A DNA stretch of 64,000 nt from JBCCTX01 sp965263105 (GCA_965263105.1 CBDHGL010000003.1:1364001-1428000); one strand, 5' to 3'. Positions 44,974 through 54,853 are shown, numbered from the stretch's first letter. Made by a program: numbers and translations. Notes: a model not told the origin generated them from the sequence alone.

Positions 44974-45748
44974 TCAGAGCCTCTGTACGGTCAAGCCCCC
45001 ATCTACCATGAAGACCTGTCCTGTGGAATAGGGAAAGTCCCCTTTCACCAAAGCGGCAACAGCTTTGCCTACATCCTCTGGGTATCCCCAGCGTGGGTTG
45101 GAGCATAAGTCCTTCGGCTATTAAGGAATCATATTTCTCTTTAACAGCAGCAGTCATATCTGTAGCGATTATGCCGGGCCTTACCTCAAATGTCGATATC
45201 CCTTCCGTTCCCAGTCTTGCCGCAAACAATTGTGTCATCATACCCATTCCCGATTTACTGATACAGTATTCCCCTCGATTGTAGGAAGCCAGGGTAGCGG
45301 AAATAGAGCCGATATTGATTATGGCTGCTTCGAAGGTCGGCTCTTTCTTTTTCTGAAGAATCATGGCCTTGGCAATCGCCTGACTTAGGAAAAAGGGGCC
45401 TTTGAGGTTGATACCCATAACGCGGTCATAACTTTCCTCGGTTGTTTCTAGGATATCTAATCTTTCTTTCGGAGCTACCCCTGCATTGTTGACTAAAAAA
45501 TTGATGGGGCCAAGCTCATTGAGGACTTTGGCAATCATGGTATTACGGTCTTCTGCTGAGGCCACGTTTCCCCGGCAATAGGTGACTTCTACCCCCAATG
45601 CTCGCAAGTTTTCTAAAATTTCTCCCACAGAACCTTCGTCTCGCATTCCATTTATAGCCAGGTTAATTCCTCCCTTGGCCAAGGATTGGGCGATTCCCAG
45701 ACCGATCCCTCGGCTTCCTCCGGTAATGAGTGCAACTTTATTTCCCAT
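44974..45748 (-). pseudogene. SDR-family oxidoreductase with one-base frameshift near 45094
   Basis: Classical SDR: TGGSRGIG (9-16), NNAG, Ser/Tyr/Lys catalytic set with YCISKSG, and RPGIIATDM. The unmodified frame runs to 44966 but loses family sequence after LMLQPT. Dropping one base (plus-strand T at 45094) gives LQPRWGYPEDVGKAVAALV, then STGQVFMVDGG and a stop at 44974, the normal SDR C-terminus (257 residues). So a single-base insertion breaks an otherwise complete gene. Likely a sugar-acid or polyol dehydrogenase, from its place beside the symporter and the Gfo/Idh gene. Confidence 0.87.
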
Positions 45749-45797
45749 TTTTCATCTATCCTTTATCATTTCTAATTTTTCCTTTCCCATTTCTCCT

Positions 45798-46947
45798 TTA
45801 TACCAAGGGCTCCAAGTTAACCCATTGGCGTTTTTCCCAACTTTCAAGTCCCTTTTCCGCAAGCTGAACCCCTTTAGCTCCTTCTAATAGTCCGTAAGGA
45901 AAGGGGTGGTCTGCTACGAGGTATTTTAAAAACATTTCCCATTGTACCTTAAATCCATTGTCATAGGATTCCTGGTCGGGTACAGGGTTCCAGTTGTCCA
46001 TAAATTGGATGGGTTGGGGGACATCGGGATTCCAAACAGGTTTGGGGGTATTGCCATAGGCCTGGGACCAGCATTCTCTCAATCCTGCAACAGCCGAACC
46101 TTTTGTCCCGTCAACCTGCAAGGTGAGCAAATCATCCCGCTTTACACGCACGCACCAGGAGGAATTCATGTGGGCAATGATACCTCCTTCTAATTCAAAA
46201 GTCGCATAGGCTGCATCATCTGCTGTGCAGGTGTAGGTATTGCCTTGCTCATCTACGCGTTCTGGAATATGGATAGCCCCTAGGCAGGAAACAGATTTTA
46301 CCGCTCCGAATAAATTGTCCAGAACGTAACGCCAATGGCACAGCATATCATAGATTATTCCTCCTCCATCCTCTTTTCGATAGTTCCAGGAAGGTCTCTG
46401 GGCCGGGACAGTATGGCCTTCGAATACCCAATAGCCAAACTCCCCTCTTACAGATAGAATTTTCCCAAAAAATCCGGATTCCTTAAGTCTACGCAGTTTG
46501 ACTAAACCAGGTAAAAATAATTTGTCTTGCACCACTCCGTGCTTTACGCCTGCTGCTTCACAGACTTGATACAATTCCATGGCCTCTGCCAAGGTAGCTC
46601 CACTAGGTTTTTCACAATAAATGTGTTTTCCCGCTGCTACTGCCTTTTTGACATCGATATACCGTCTGTTCGTTGTTTGCGAATCAAAGTACAAGGTATA
46701 GTGAGGATCTGCCAGTACTTCATCCAAGTTGGTGCTCATTTTTTCAACTCCAGAGCGCTTACACAGCTTTTCCAATTTCACCGGGTTTCTGCCCACCAAA
46801 ATGGGATTCCGGCATAATGCTTTCTGTGGGGCTAAGGGCCACCCCTCCCTGGTCGCGTATGGCTTTGATAGACCTTAGCAAGTGTTGGTTGGTACCCATC
46901 CGGCCGGTAACGCCATTCATGATAATTCCTACAGTGTGAACAGACAT
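45798..46947 (-). pseudogene. Gfo/Idh/MocA oxidoreductase with one-base frameshift near 46806
   Basis: From ATG 46947 the frame gives MSVHTVGIIMNGVTGRMGTN, the NAD-binding start of this family, but closes at 46759. The downstream frame (to 45798) begins VGRNPVKLEKL and carries the rest: YCEKPSGATLAEAM (catalytic Lys motif), GGIIYDMLCHWRYVLDNLFG, and the beta-sheet domain. Removing one base at 46806 joins them as IMPEPILVGRNP, giving 382 residues. A sugar or sugar-acid dehydrogenase role is likely. The 46759-46947 and 45798-46799 frames are therefore two parts of one gene. Confidence 0.88.
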
Positions 46948-46975
46948 AGAAAATTGGTTAATTGGTTTTATGGTG

Positions 46976-47088
46976 AAATGGTCGATGGCCTACAGTTTTT
47001 GCGAAAATTTCAACTTTTTTGGATTTAATCTTATAAACAAATTTAACTTCTCTAAACTGTCGACCATGGACTATTAAACTATCTAACT
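46976..47088. repeat. Pair of inverted dispersed-repeat half-sites
   Basis: Forward half-site ATGGTCGATGGCCTACAGTT (46978-46997) and inverted half-site AAACTGTCGACCATGGACTA (47054-47073) continuing TTAAACTATC, separated by an AT-rich spacer, in the gap between the Gfo/Idh and isomerase genes. Confidence 0.6.
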
Positions 47089-47895
47089 TGTTCCCCTCTC
47101 ATACGCCTCCATAATTTTCTTCAAAAAGACCTCCTGATCTTCCGCCCACCAGCGATGAGAAAAAATTTCCACTTCAGTAAGGCCTTCAAATCCTGCTTGT
47201 TTGACCCAACGACTGATTTCTCCAATGGGAATACAACCCTCTCCCATCAATCCCCGGTCATTGAGCATATCTTCAGTTGGTATTCTCCAATCGCATATGT
47301 GATAGGCTAAGAGGTTGTTGTGTTGGCCACATCGAAGAATCTCTTGTTTGAGATAGGGATCCCACCATAGATGATAGACATCGACCACCACCCCTACCCA
47401 GGGGGAGTTGATAGCTTCTGCCATGTCATTGGCCTGGCCCAGGGTATTGATAGCAGACCGTGTATCTGCATACATAGGATGTAGGGGCTCTATTCCTAAT
47501 TTTACGCCGTGTTTTTCGGCATATGGAAGCAGAGACTCTAATCCATCTTGAATTTGTTTTCGCGATTGGTCCAAGGATTGACGGGGTTCAGCCCCACAGA
47601 CCATCACTAGAAGAGGAGCCCCCAGGGCAGCAGCTTCCTCAATCATTTTTTGGTTATGGGCTATAGCGGAGTCTCTTTTTTCAGGATCCAAACTGGGGAA
47701 GAAACCTCCACGCACATAGGAAACGACCTTCATCCCCGCATTTTTTACTTTTTCTTGGATCAGTTGTAGGTCTTTCCCTTCTACTGCCTGCTGCCAAATG
47801 GATATTCCCTCCACCCCGGCATGGGAATATTTTTCAATAGCTGTTTCTATGTCCCAGGGTTTGGTAGTGATGGTGTGGATGCAGAGGGGGGGCAT
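47083..47895 (-). CDS. Sugar phosphate isomerase/epimerase-like TIM barrel
   Basis: 270 residues, AP-endonuclease-2-like xylose isomerase fold. Motifs include GVEGISIWQQ, KLGIEPLHPM (metal Glu), GVVVDVYHLWWDP, LLAYHICDWRIP and GLTEVEIFSHRWW. Members convert ketoses or keto-inositols. With the adjacent Gfo/Idh and SDR genes it likely belongs to sugar-acid catabolism. No signal peptide, so cytoplasmic. Confidence 0.87.
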   Translation of the reverse strand: MPPLCIHTITTKPWDIETAIEKYSHAGVEGISIWQQAVEGKDLQLIQEKVKNAGMKVVSYVRGGFFPSLDPEKRDSAIAHNQKMIEEAAALGAPLLVMVCGAEPRQSLDQSRKQIQDGLESLLPYAEKHGVKLGIEPLHPMYADTRSAINTLGQANDMAEAINSPWVGVVVDVYHLWWDPYLKQEILRCGQHNNLLAYHICDWRIPTEDMLNDRGLMGEGCIPIGEISRWVKQAGFEGLTEVEIFSHRWWAEDQEVFLKKIMEAYERGTS

Positions 47896-47943
47896 AATTA
47901 GATAATTAAGTAAAAATAGAAAGTAGTTTGGTCAGAAAAATCA

Positions 47944-49311
47944 TTATTCAATACAGCCCATGAATGAATAATATGGCTTTTCTTCTATTTGGCGTTGTAC
48001 ATAAAGAGCTAATTCCCGCATATGGTAATCTCCCCACATACTGGATTCTCCATAGGCAATCTTGCTACCTTCTGGAACATAATCCCATCCATTTGGTTGG
48101 TGGTAAATGGAATGTAGCAGGATACCTTGGTGGCCAGGATCTGTGCTTAGGTATGGCTCTTCTAGTAAGGTATTTAGAACGGTTAATCCCGCCTGGGTAT
48201 AGCGTATTCCCTCTTCTCCTCCTATATATCTACCAAGCCTTAGTAAACCTTGTGCCCCAATGGCTGCAGCGGAGCTATCCACCGGTTCATAGGCATTGTA
48301 GGGATCGGCTTTTCGGCTTTGATAGTCTCCCAGCCTATGCAATTGGGGAGCACCCGTATCCCAATAGGGGATACCATCCTTAGCTGTGTGCCCAATGAAA
48401 AAATCACAAGTTGCCTTTGCGGCTTTCAAGTATACTTCCCTAACAGCATCCTTTCCACCGAATTCTTCGAAGTCCTGGTCCGGTAATTTTTCCAGGGCTT
48501 CTAATTGCTCTGGGAATCCGAGCATCGCCCAAGCCAAGCCCCGCGTCCAGGTGGTGAAGCCACTAAAGCCTTGTTGGGAGTTGGGGCAACGGTAATTTCC
48601 ATCGGAAGTATTAAAAACACTTTCATGGGCAGTACGTCCCCATATATCAAAAGTATCTCGGCCTTCTCCATAGTATACAGAATACTTGGCTGTAGCTAGG
48701 GCATGCTGAATGCTGCGTTTTAGTAGACTAACAGCACGGTCGTTTTCATCCATCAATACATGGCCCAATTGGTGGGCTACTACCATCACACGGATGGTGC
48801 GTATCGTGTCCACAAAGAGAGAATGTGGCCCGTTGAAGGAGTGAATATACCCTCCTTCAGGGATGACCGTCCAACGCTTAGCCTGGATGGCCCCCGATAA
48901 TTTCAGGGCTAATTCGTAAAAGTTTCTTTCCCAGGGATTATAGTCTAACCTTCCCTCCAGCATAAGCCGAAGGAGGTTTCCATAGGTGCTCACATTGTTG
49001 AATCCATGGTCGTGGACACCAAAGTGCCCTACATGGCTGGCCATTTTCCCTAACGTCTGGTCTTTCCCTAACTGAAGCAGGGTCTTGTCGCGTGTAGCAT
49101 CAAATTGTAAAATATAAGAACCATACTGGAAGCCTTGGGTCCACTCTGTCCATCCCCGTGTACTATATTTTCCTTTAACGGTAAATACGGGGGAGCCTTG
49201 ATCTTCATCATATTCCTGATGCATCAGGTGTAATTTCTCTCCAGAGAGTTGCCAAAACCTGTTAAGTTTATCCGAAAGGGCTTGAGGGGTGAGGGTAAAA
49301 TTTATTTCCAC
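47944..49311 (-). CDS. GH88-type unsaturated uronyl hydrolase
   Basis: 455 residues, alpha/alpha-barrel. TEWTQGFQYGSYILQFDAT, ASHVGHFGVHDHGFNNVSTYG (where the catalytic Asp region of unsaturated glucuronyl hydrolases lies), FSGFTTWTRGLAWAMLGF, IPYWDTGAP, EPVDSSAAAIGAQGLLRLG and YGESSMWGDYHMRELAL. It would cleave the unsaturated uronic residue left by polysaccharide lyases (ulvan, glycosaminoglycan or similar). No signal peptide visible, so likely cytoplasmic. Together with the symporter, dehydrogenases and isomerase it gives the cluster a uronate-catabolic look. Confidence 0.85.
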   Translation of the reverse strand: MEINFTLTPQALSDKLNRFWQLSGEKLHLMHQEYDEDQGSPVFTVKGKYSTRGWTEWTQGFQYGSYILQFDATRDKTLLQLGKDQTLGKMASHVGHFGVHDHGFNNVSTYGNLLRLMLEGRLDYNPWERNFYELALKLSGAIQAKRWTVIPEGGYIHSFNGPHSLFVDTIRTIRVMVVAHQLGHVLMDENDRAVSLLKRSIQHALATAKYSVYYGEGRDTFDIWGRTAHESVFNTSDGNYRCPNSQQGFSGFTTWTRGLAWAMLGFPEQLEALEKLPDQDFEEFGGKDAVREVYLKAAKATCDFFIGHTAKDGIPYWDTGAPQLHRLGDYQSRKADPYNAYEPVDSSAAAIGAQGLLRLGRYIGGEEGIRYTQAGLTVLNTLLEEPYLSTDPGHQGILLHSIYHQPNGWDYVPEGSKIAYGESSMWGDYHMRELALYVQRQIEEKPYYSFMGCIE

Positions 49312-49353
49312 TGGGTTTACTTTTCTCGCAATATTAATTTATAATTATCCTAA

Positions 49354-50628
49354 ATGCACACCATGTTTATGAATATTAGAAATTTTTTTCTTTCGCCATT
49401 GACCATTTTAGCCTTCGGCCTCTTGGCTTGTGATGAAATGCCCGAACTGCATTTTCGGGTTCAGGCAGATGAGTTCGACCTACCCATTGGCCCAATAAAC
49501 CTGGACCTTCCTGTGCAAATGGCTTCTTACGAATACTTTCACCTTAGGGATGAGTCTACAGGGAATAGGGTTCCGATTCAAAAGTCGGGAGAGGAGGCTG
49601 CTATTTTCATTCTACCAGAAAAGCTCAAGAAAGGGGAGAGTGCCACTTTTATTCTTTCTCCTGACAAAAAGAATCGACCCTTTCAGGGAGTTGGTCTTAG
49701 ACATACGGAATCGGATCTAGAGATTTCCATCGACTCTAGACCTCTTCTCAATTACAATCTGGCGGTTAAGAATCCCCCTGAAGGAAGTCCCGAATATTAT
49801 AAAAGGAGCGGCTTTATTCATCCCCTTTATAGTCCAGAAGGGCAAATTGTGACCAATGATTTTCCGAAAGATCACATGCATCAGCATGGGATTTTCTTTG
49901 CTTGGGTCAACACCACCTTTCGTGGACAGAAAACAGATTTTTGGAACCAACATCAGAAAACGGGTACGGTTTCTCATGTAGAGGTAATCGATACCCTCAG
50001 TGGGCCTGTTTTTGCTCAGTTCACTTGTCGTTTACAACAGGAAGCCTTCCTGGATAGTTCGGTGAATTCTACCCCTGCCTTGGATGAAATATGGCAGGTG
50101 AGGGTGTATCACATCCTGGATAAAACCCTGGTAGATATAAGTTCGACCTTTACAGCTTCGACAGAGGACACCTTATTTATCAATGAATACCATTACGGAG
50201 GGATGGCCTATAGAGGGCCGGAAGTATGGTTTGACAAAGATTATAACTCCTCAACCGATTCTGCTCGAAATTATCTGGGGATAGGTAAGGGGGGCTTTAT
50301 GACTAGTGAGGGAAAAACTCGGATTGATGGAAATCACTCTCGTCCAAAATGGGTGGATATGCATGGAGAAATAGATGAAAAAGTAGTAGGTATTAGCTTT
50401 TTAGACCATCCTGCCAATTTTCGCTATCCACAGCCTGTTCGTTTACATCCATCCATGCCTTATTTTTCCTTTTCTCCAATGGTTCTAGGTCCCTTTCATA
50501 TAGGACCCGATGATATCTATCGTTCCCAATATCGAATTCTCGTTCATATGGGCAAACCAGTTGCAAAGGAAATTGACAACTATTGGGAAATGTATGCGCA
50601 TCCTCCTGGCATCACTTGGCTGGAGTGA
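49354..50628 (+). CDS. DUF6807/PmoA-family lipoprotein
   Basis: 424 residues. Lipoprotein signal with lipobox GLLAC. The central part reads HPLYSPEGQIVTNDFPKDHMHQHGIFFAW, WNQHQKTGTV, EIWQVRVYHI, NEYHYGGMAYRGP and SFLDHPANFRYPQPVRLHPSMPYFSFSP, which is the DUF6807 (PmoA-like) pattern common in Planctomycetes and Bacteroidota glycan loci. Biochemical role unknown. Start could be one of three closely spaced Met codons. Divergent from the GH88 gene, with 42 bases between starts, so this is a likely bidirectional promoter region. Confidence 0.82.
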   Translation: MHTMFMNIRNFFLSPLTILAFGLLACDEMPELHFRVQADEFDLPIGPINLDLPVQMASYEYFHLRDESTGNRVPIQKSGEEAAIFILPEKLKKGESATFILSPDKKNRPFQGVGLRHTESDLEISIDSRPLLNYNLAVKNPPEGSPEYYKRSGFIHPLYSPEGQIVTNDFPKDHMHQHGIFFAWVNTTFRGQKTDFWNQHQKTGTVSHVEVIDTLSGPVFAQFTCRLQQEAFLDSSVNSTPALDEIWQVRVYHILDKTLVDISSTFTASTEDTLFINEYHYGGMAYRGPEVWFDKDYNSSTDSARNYLGIGKGGFMTSEGKTRIDGNHSRPKWVDMHGEIDEKVVGISFLDHPANFRYPQPVRLHPSMPYFSFSPMVLGPFHIGPDDIYRSQYRILVHMGKPVAKEIDNYWEMYAHPPGITWLE

Positions 50629-50691
50629 AAAGATTTCTTAAATGATATTTCTCCAAAAATTATTTATCTTAAGGAAACTTGCTTTTATTCT

Positions 50692-51635
50692 ATGTATAAT
50701 CTCTCCTTCGTCATTTCACTCTTTTACTAATTGGCACCCTTCTTTCCTGTCAGACTTCCTCTTCTCCTGAAAAACCTCAAGATCCACCGGTAAGTCTGGA
50801 GTCTAGTTCCTCTATTTTCACCCCAGAAGGTGAGTTTACCTCAGGTATTGAAGGTCCAGCTACGGATGTACATGGAAATATTTTTGTGGTCAATTACGGA
50901 GAACAAGGCACCATTGGTAGGGTAAATCCTGTGGGAAAGAGTGAGCTTTTTGTAAAACTTCCAGAAGGTAGTATCGGAAATGGCATACGCATAGACGGAA
51001 AAGGCTTCTTGTATATTGCTGATTATACTCGGCATAACGTTTTGAAGATTGATCCGATTTCTCAGGAGATCGAGATCCATGCCCATGATACCACCATGAA
51101 CCAGCCCAATGACTTGGCCATTGCTAGTAATGGAACTCTGTATGCGAGTGATCCTAATTGGAAGGAGTCTACGGGTAATCTTTGGCGGATAGATACGGAT
51201 GGGAGTACCCATTTATTGGAGTCGGGAATGAATACCACCAATGGAATTGAACTTAGTCCTACAGAAGACCGGCTTTATGTAAATGAAAGTGTTTCCCGAA
51301 AGGTATGGTCCTACCATCTTTCCCGAGAAGGAAAAATATCTCAAAAGGAATTGCTGATAGAATTTCCCGACTTTGGGATGGATGGGATGCGTTGTGATAC
51401 GCAAGGTAACTTGTACATAACTCGTCATGGAAAAGGAACTGTGGCGGTAGTTAGTCCAGAAGGGAAACTCATTCGAGAGATCCAGCTCGCAGGTAAAAAA
51501 CCTTCCAATATAGCCTTTGGCGGGCCCGATGGGAAAACCTGTTATGTCACTCTTCAGGACAAAGGCAATTTAGAAAGCTTCCTCAGTGAATACCCAGGAA
51601 GGTCCTGGGCCATGAGAAAGACAAATCAAAATTAA
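50692..51635 (+). pseudogene. SMP-30/gluconolactonase-like lipoprotein with frameshift in signal peptide
   Basis: Six-bladed propeller protein: GPATDVHGNIFVVNYGE, IGNGIRIDGKGFLYIADYTR, QPNDLAIASNGTLYASDPNW, TNGIELSPTEDRLYVNES, GMDGMRCDTQGNLYI and PSNIAFGGPDGKTCYVTL, the metal-binding loops of gluconolactonase/SMP-30 proteins. The family-like frame extends back through LLLIGTLLSC, a lipobox, but has no start codon. ATG 50692 gives MYNLSFVI in another frame. One missing base near 50714-50716 would join them (314 residues). The GTG at 50886 lies inside blade 1 and is not a credible start. Confidence 0.8.
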
Positions 51636-51652
51636 TACAAAGTACTACTCCT

Positions 51653-52894
51653 ATGAACCGCATCTTTATTTGTTTTTTGCTGGGGCTCATTTGCCTCAGT
51701 TCTATGCTGGAAGCTCAACAGATAGATGTTCTCATCAAGAATGGGCATGTGATGGATCCAAAAAATGGCCGAGATGGGGTCATGGACGTTGCTATCGTTG
51801 ATAATAAAATCACACAAGTTGCTCCCAATATTTCTACCAACAACGCAGACCAAATCATCGATGCATCGGGCTTGTATGTAACACCTGGGTTGATTGATAT
51901 CCATGGCCATCATTTTTGGGGCACACGGTTGGGCCGCTACCTTCGCAATAGCTATGCAGCCTTGCCTCCCGATGGGTTTACCTTTCGAGCAGGCGTAACC
52001 ACGGTAGTCGATGCAGGTAGCCCGGGTTGGCGAAATTTCACCCAATATATAGAGCAAACCATTGAGCCTTCTAAAACGCGCGTATTGGCTTTCTTAAACA
52101 TCGTAGGAGATGGCATGAGTGGGGGAGCGAGAGAACAAAATTTAGGTGACATGGATGCCAAACTTACGGCTATGGTAGCCGAAGAATACAAGGAATATAT
52201 AGTCGGAATTAAGCTGGCCCACTATTATGGACCAGAATGGATTCCTACCGAGCGGGCTGTAGAGGCGGGTAAGATAGCCAATATCCCTGTCATGATTGAC
52301 TTTGGAGGCTATGAAACACCCCTGTCCCTGGAGACCTTGTTCATGGAAAAACTAAGGCCAGGAGACATCTTCACCCATTGTTATGCGCATGTAGATAGGA
52401 GAGAGCCTATTGTGGGAGAGGATGGCAAACTGCGGTCGTTTGCCCTTCCTGCTCAGGAAAGGGGGATTATCTTTGATGTAGGTCATGGGGGAGGCAGTTT
52501 TTTGTTTAAACAGGCAATCCCTGCCATTCAGCAAGGACTCAAACCCAATTCTATCAGTACGGACCTGCACACCGGAAGCATGAATGCCGGCATGAAGGAC
52601 ATGGCCAATGTGATGTCAAAAATGCTCAATATAGGTCTAACGCTCCCCGAGGTCATCGAGCGGTCCACTTGGAATCCTGCTAAGATTATCCAAAGGCCAG
52701 AATTGGGAAATCTGGATGTGGGGGCGACAGCTGATGTAGCGATTCTTAATGTATTAGAAGGGGAATTTGGCTATGTCGATGTAAAAGGTTGGAGAATAAA
52801 AGGCGACAAAAAAATTATATGTGAACTCACCATTCGGGACGGGCAAGTAGTCTATGATCTCAATGGCTTGTCTCGCCCCCTTTGGGAAGAATAA
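51653..52894 (+). CDS. Exported amidohydrolase/deacetylase (D-aminoacylase-like)
   Basis: 413 residues. Sec signal peptide (ICFLLGLICLSSMLEAQ). Amidohydrolase barrel: LYVTPGLIDIHGHHFWG (HxH metal site), VGIKLAHYYGP (bridging Lys), FTHCYAHVD and ISTDLHTGSMN (metal Asp), then the C-terminal beta domain GATADVAILNVLEG. Groups with EF_0837-type metallohydrolases, thought to remove an acyl group from amino acid or amino sugar derivatives. Starts 17 bases after the SMP-30 gene; a RidA gene follows 10 bases downstream and a SelA-like PLP gene further on, so the genes form one unit. Confidence 0.88.
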   Translation: MNRIFICFLLGLICLSSMLEAQQIDVLIKNGHVMDPKNGRDGVMDVAIVDNKITQVAPNISTNNADQIIDASGLYVTPGLIDIHGHHFWGTRLGRYLRNSYAALPPDGFTFRAGVTTVVDAGSPGWRNFTQYIEQTIEPSKTRVLAFLNIVGDGMSGGAREQNLGDMDAKLTAMVAEEYKEYIVGIKLAHYYGPEWIPTERAVEAGKIANIPVMIDFGGYETPLSLETLFMEKLRPGDIFTHCYAHVDRREPIVGEDGKLRSFALPAQERGIIFDVGHGGGSFLFKQAIPAIQQGLKPNSISTDLHTGSMNAGMKDMANVMSKMLNIGLTLPEVIERSTWNPAKIIQRPELGNLDVGATADVAILNVLEGEFGYVDVKGWRIKGDKKIICELTIRDGQVVYDLNGLSRPLWEE

Positions 52895-52904
52895 ACAAAT
52901 TACA

Positions 52905-53372
52905 ATGAAAACTAACACACAGCGCAGATCGATTTTCAAAAAATTGCTTGCCGGAACGGCAGGTATTTTGGGCTACACAGCTGTACAAGCAAAGCCCGGG
53001 TCTACCAAAGAGAGAAAGGTAGTCGGAGAGGTTATCCAAGATCAACAAAAACCGCTTTTTTCTTCAGCTATTGTATATGGGGACCTCTTGTTTCTTGCGG
53101 GAAAAGGAGCCCACTTCGAAGGGGATATCAAAGACCATACAGACCATGTATTGAAGGAGTTGGAGAAGGAACTCAAGAAACATGGATCTTCTATGGATAA
53201 GGTCCTCAAGGTCAATGTATATCTCCACGATTTGGCAGACTATCACGCCATGAATGAGGTATACAGAGGTCGTTTTGGGGATAAGCCCCCCGTAAGAACG
53301 ACGGTTGCAACCTATGGGGGGGTCCCGGGAGATTCTCTGGTAGAGATTGATTGTATAGCGGCGGTGAAATAG
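52905..53372 (+). CDS. RidA-family imine/enamine deaminase with Tat-type leader
   Basis: 155 residues from ATG 52905. N-terminus MKTNTQRRSIFKKLLAGTAG is a twin-arginine-type signal. The RidA (YjgF) fold follows: FSSAIVYGDLLFLAGKGAHF, ILKELEKELK-type helix (VLKELEKELKKHGSS), KVLKVNVYL, and PPVRTTVATYG with the conserved Arg, EIDCIAAVK. RidA hydrolyses reactive enamines/imines made by PLP enzymes. Its presence between an amidohydrolase and a PLP enzyme supports that role, and its leader implies the chemistry happens outside the cytoplasm. Confidence 0.85.
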   Translation: MKTNTQRRSIFKKLLAGTAGILGYTAVQAKPGSTKERKVVGEVIQDQQKPLFSSAIVYGDLLFLAGKGAHFEGDIKDHTDHVLKELEKELKKHGSSMDKVLKVNVYLHDLADYHAMNEVYRGRFGDKPPVRTTVATYGGVPGDSLVEIDCIAAVK

Positions 53373-53377
53373 TGGCA

Positions 53378-53600
53378 TGGTTGAATAGTCGACAGTCAAC
53401 AGTTTGGGTTGGTTAAAAAGAGGTTAAATGGTTGGATAGTCGATAGTCCACAGTTTGGTTCTTGAGCCACTAGCCTTCATAACCTAGACTGTCGACCATG
53501 GACCATTAAACTATCTAACTCTCCCCTACCAGACTGTCGACCATGGACCATAAAACTATAAAACCCTTTCAATCCCAGACTGTCGACCTAGGACTAATCA
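53378..53600. repeat. Array of dispersed-repeat half-sites (two forward, three inverted)
   Basis: Forward: TGGTTGAATAGTCGACAGTC (53378-53397, continuing to 53410) and TGGTTGGATAGTCGATAGTC (53429-53448, continuing to 53458). Inverted: AGACTGTCGACCATGGACCA at 53487-53506 and 53531-53550, each followed by TTAAACTA or TAAAACTA, and AGACTGTCGACCTAGGACTA at 53577-53596. They fill the gap between the RidA and SelA-like genes. Irregular spacing rules out CRISPR. Confidence 0.75.
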
Positions 53601-53638
53601 CCCATTTAACTAACCGATCCACTTTAATTTTCCCTCAT

Positions 53639-54853
53639 ATGATATCTAGAAGAAAAATACTCAAACGCCTATCCGCTCTGCCTCTACTAGGAGGAATAGG
53701 AGGTTCAGGACTGATGGCCCAAACCCTTTCATCCCCAACCCAACCCCTTGTTCGGGATTATTTTAAAGAATTAGGGGTTCGGACTTTTATCAATGCAGCG
53801 GGTACTTACACCTCCATGACGGGTTCCTTAATGCCTAAAGAGGTAATACAGGCAATAGATTATGCCCGTCACCAATACGTCGGACTCGATGATCTTCAGG
53901 ATAAGGTAGGAGCCCGAATCGCTGAACTGCTACAGTGTGAAGCAGCTACGGTGACTGCTGGGGCAGCTTCGGCAATTTCTTTGGGGACAGCGGGGGTTCT
54001 TACAGGACTAGACCCCGAAAAGGCTAAACGCATACCTACAGATCTTACAGGGATGAAAAGTGAGGTTATTATCCAGAAAACTCATCGTGTGGGCTATGAT
54101 CACGCCATTCGCAACTGTGGCGTAACCCTGGTTGAGGTGGAAACCCGGGAAGAAATGGAAGCTGCGATTAATGATAAAACAGCCATGCTTTGGTTTCTCA
54201 ATTATGCCAATCCCAAAGGAGAGGTGAAATACGAAGAATTTGTAGCGATGGGGAAAAAACACGGGATTCCTACATTTAACGATTGTGCCGCAGATGTTCC
54301 GCCTAAAGAGAACCTCTGGAAGTACACGAAAATGGGCTTTGATCTGGTTTGTTTCTCTGGTGGGAAAGGCCTGCGTGGACCTCAGAGTGCAGGCTTGCTT
54401 TTGGGGCGCAAAGACTTAATAGCCGCAGCACGATTAAATGCTCCTCCACGAGGGAATACGGTTTGTCGAACGAATAAAGTCAACAAAGAAGAGATACTGG
54501 GAATGCTGGTAGCCTTGGAATTATTCCTGAATAGGGACCACGAAGCTCAGTGGGTAGAATGGGAAGTTCAAATCAATCATATTCATGATGCTGTTATAGC
54601 AATCGATGGAGTAGAGCCAGAGAAGCACGTACCTCCCATAGCCAACCATGTCCCCTCCCTTCGGATTAAATGGGATGAGAATAAAATAAAAACCACCCCC
54701 AATGAGGTGCGTGAGGCATTGAGGAAGGGGCATCCTTCTATTGAAACCGTAGGAGGATCTGAATCGGTGGATATTACGACCTGGATGTTGAATCCAGGAG
54801 AGGAGCGTGCAGTTGCGAGTAGATTGGCAGAAATTTTGAAATCCGCCAGCTAA
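53639..54853 (+). CDS. SelA-like PLP enzyme with Tat-type leader (D-glucosaminate-6-P ammonia-lyase-like)
   Basis: 404 residues from ATG 53639 (MISRRKILKRLSALPLLGG, twin-arginine leader); the open frame upstream runs only through repeat sequence. Fold-type I PLP enzyme related to SelA: INAAGTYTSMTGSLMP, CEAATVTAGAASAISLGTAG, FNDCAADVPP and the PLP lysine in CFSGGKGLRGPQSAGL (Lys243). Nearest known group is the EF_0838/DgaE type ammonia-lyase, often next to an EF_0837-type amidohydrolase as here. It would eliminate ammonia from an amino acid or amino sugar acid, giving an enamine for the flanking RidA proteins. Confidence 0.83.
   Translation: MISRRKILKRLSALPLLGGIGGSGLMAQTLSSPTQPLVRDYFKELGVRTFINAAGTYTSMTGSLMPKEVIQAIDYARHQYVGLDDLQDKVGARIAELLQCEAATVTAGAASAISLGTAGVLTGLDPEKAKRIPTDLTGMKSEVIIQKTHRVGYDHAIRNCGVTLVEVETREEMEAAINDKTAMLWFLNYANPKGEVKYEEFVAMGKKHGIPTFNDCAADVPPKENLWKYTKMGFDLVCFSGGKGLRGPQSAGLLLGRKDLIAAARLNAPPRGNTVCRTNKVNKEEILGMLVALELFLNRDHEAQWVEWEVQINHIHDAVIAIDGVEPEKHVPPIANHVPSLRIKWDENKIKTTPNEVREALRKGHPSIETVGGSESVDITTWMLNPGEERAVASRLAEILKSAS

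Noticed and set aside
50886..50888. GTG at 50886 as SMP-30 start
   Set aside because: It falls inside the first propeller blade; in-frame sequence upstream encodes a lipobox and mature N-terminus.
53378..53600. CRISPR-like array of short repeats
   Set aside because: The repeats are in both orientations, spacing is irregular, spacers are short and partly similar, and no cas genes are nearby. Better explained as stacked copies of the dispersed intergenic repeat.
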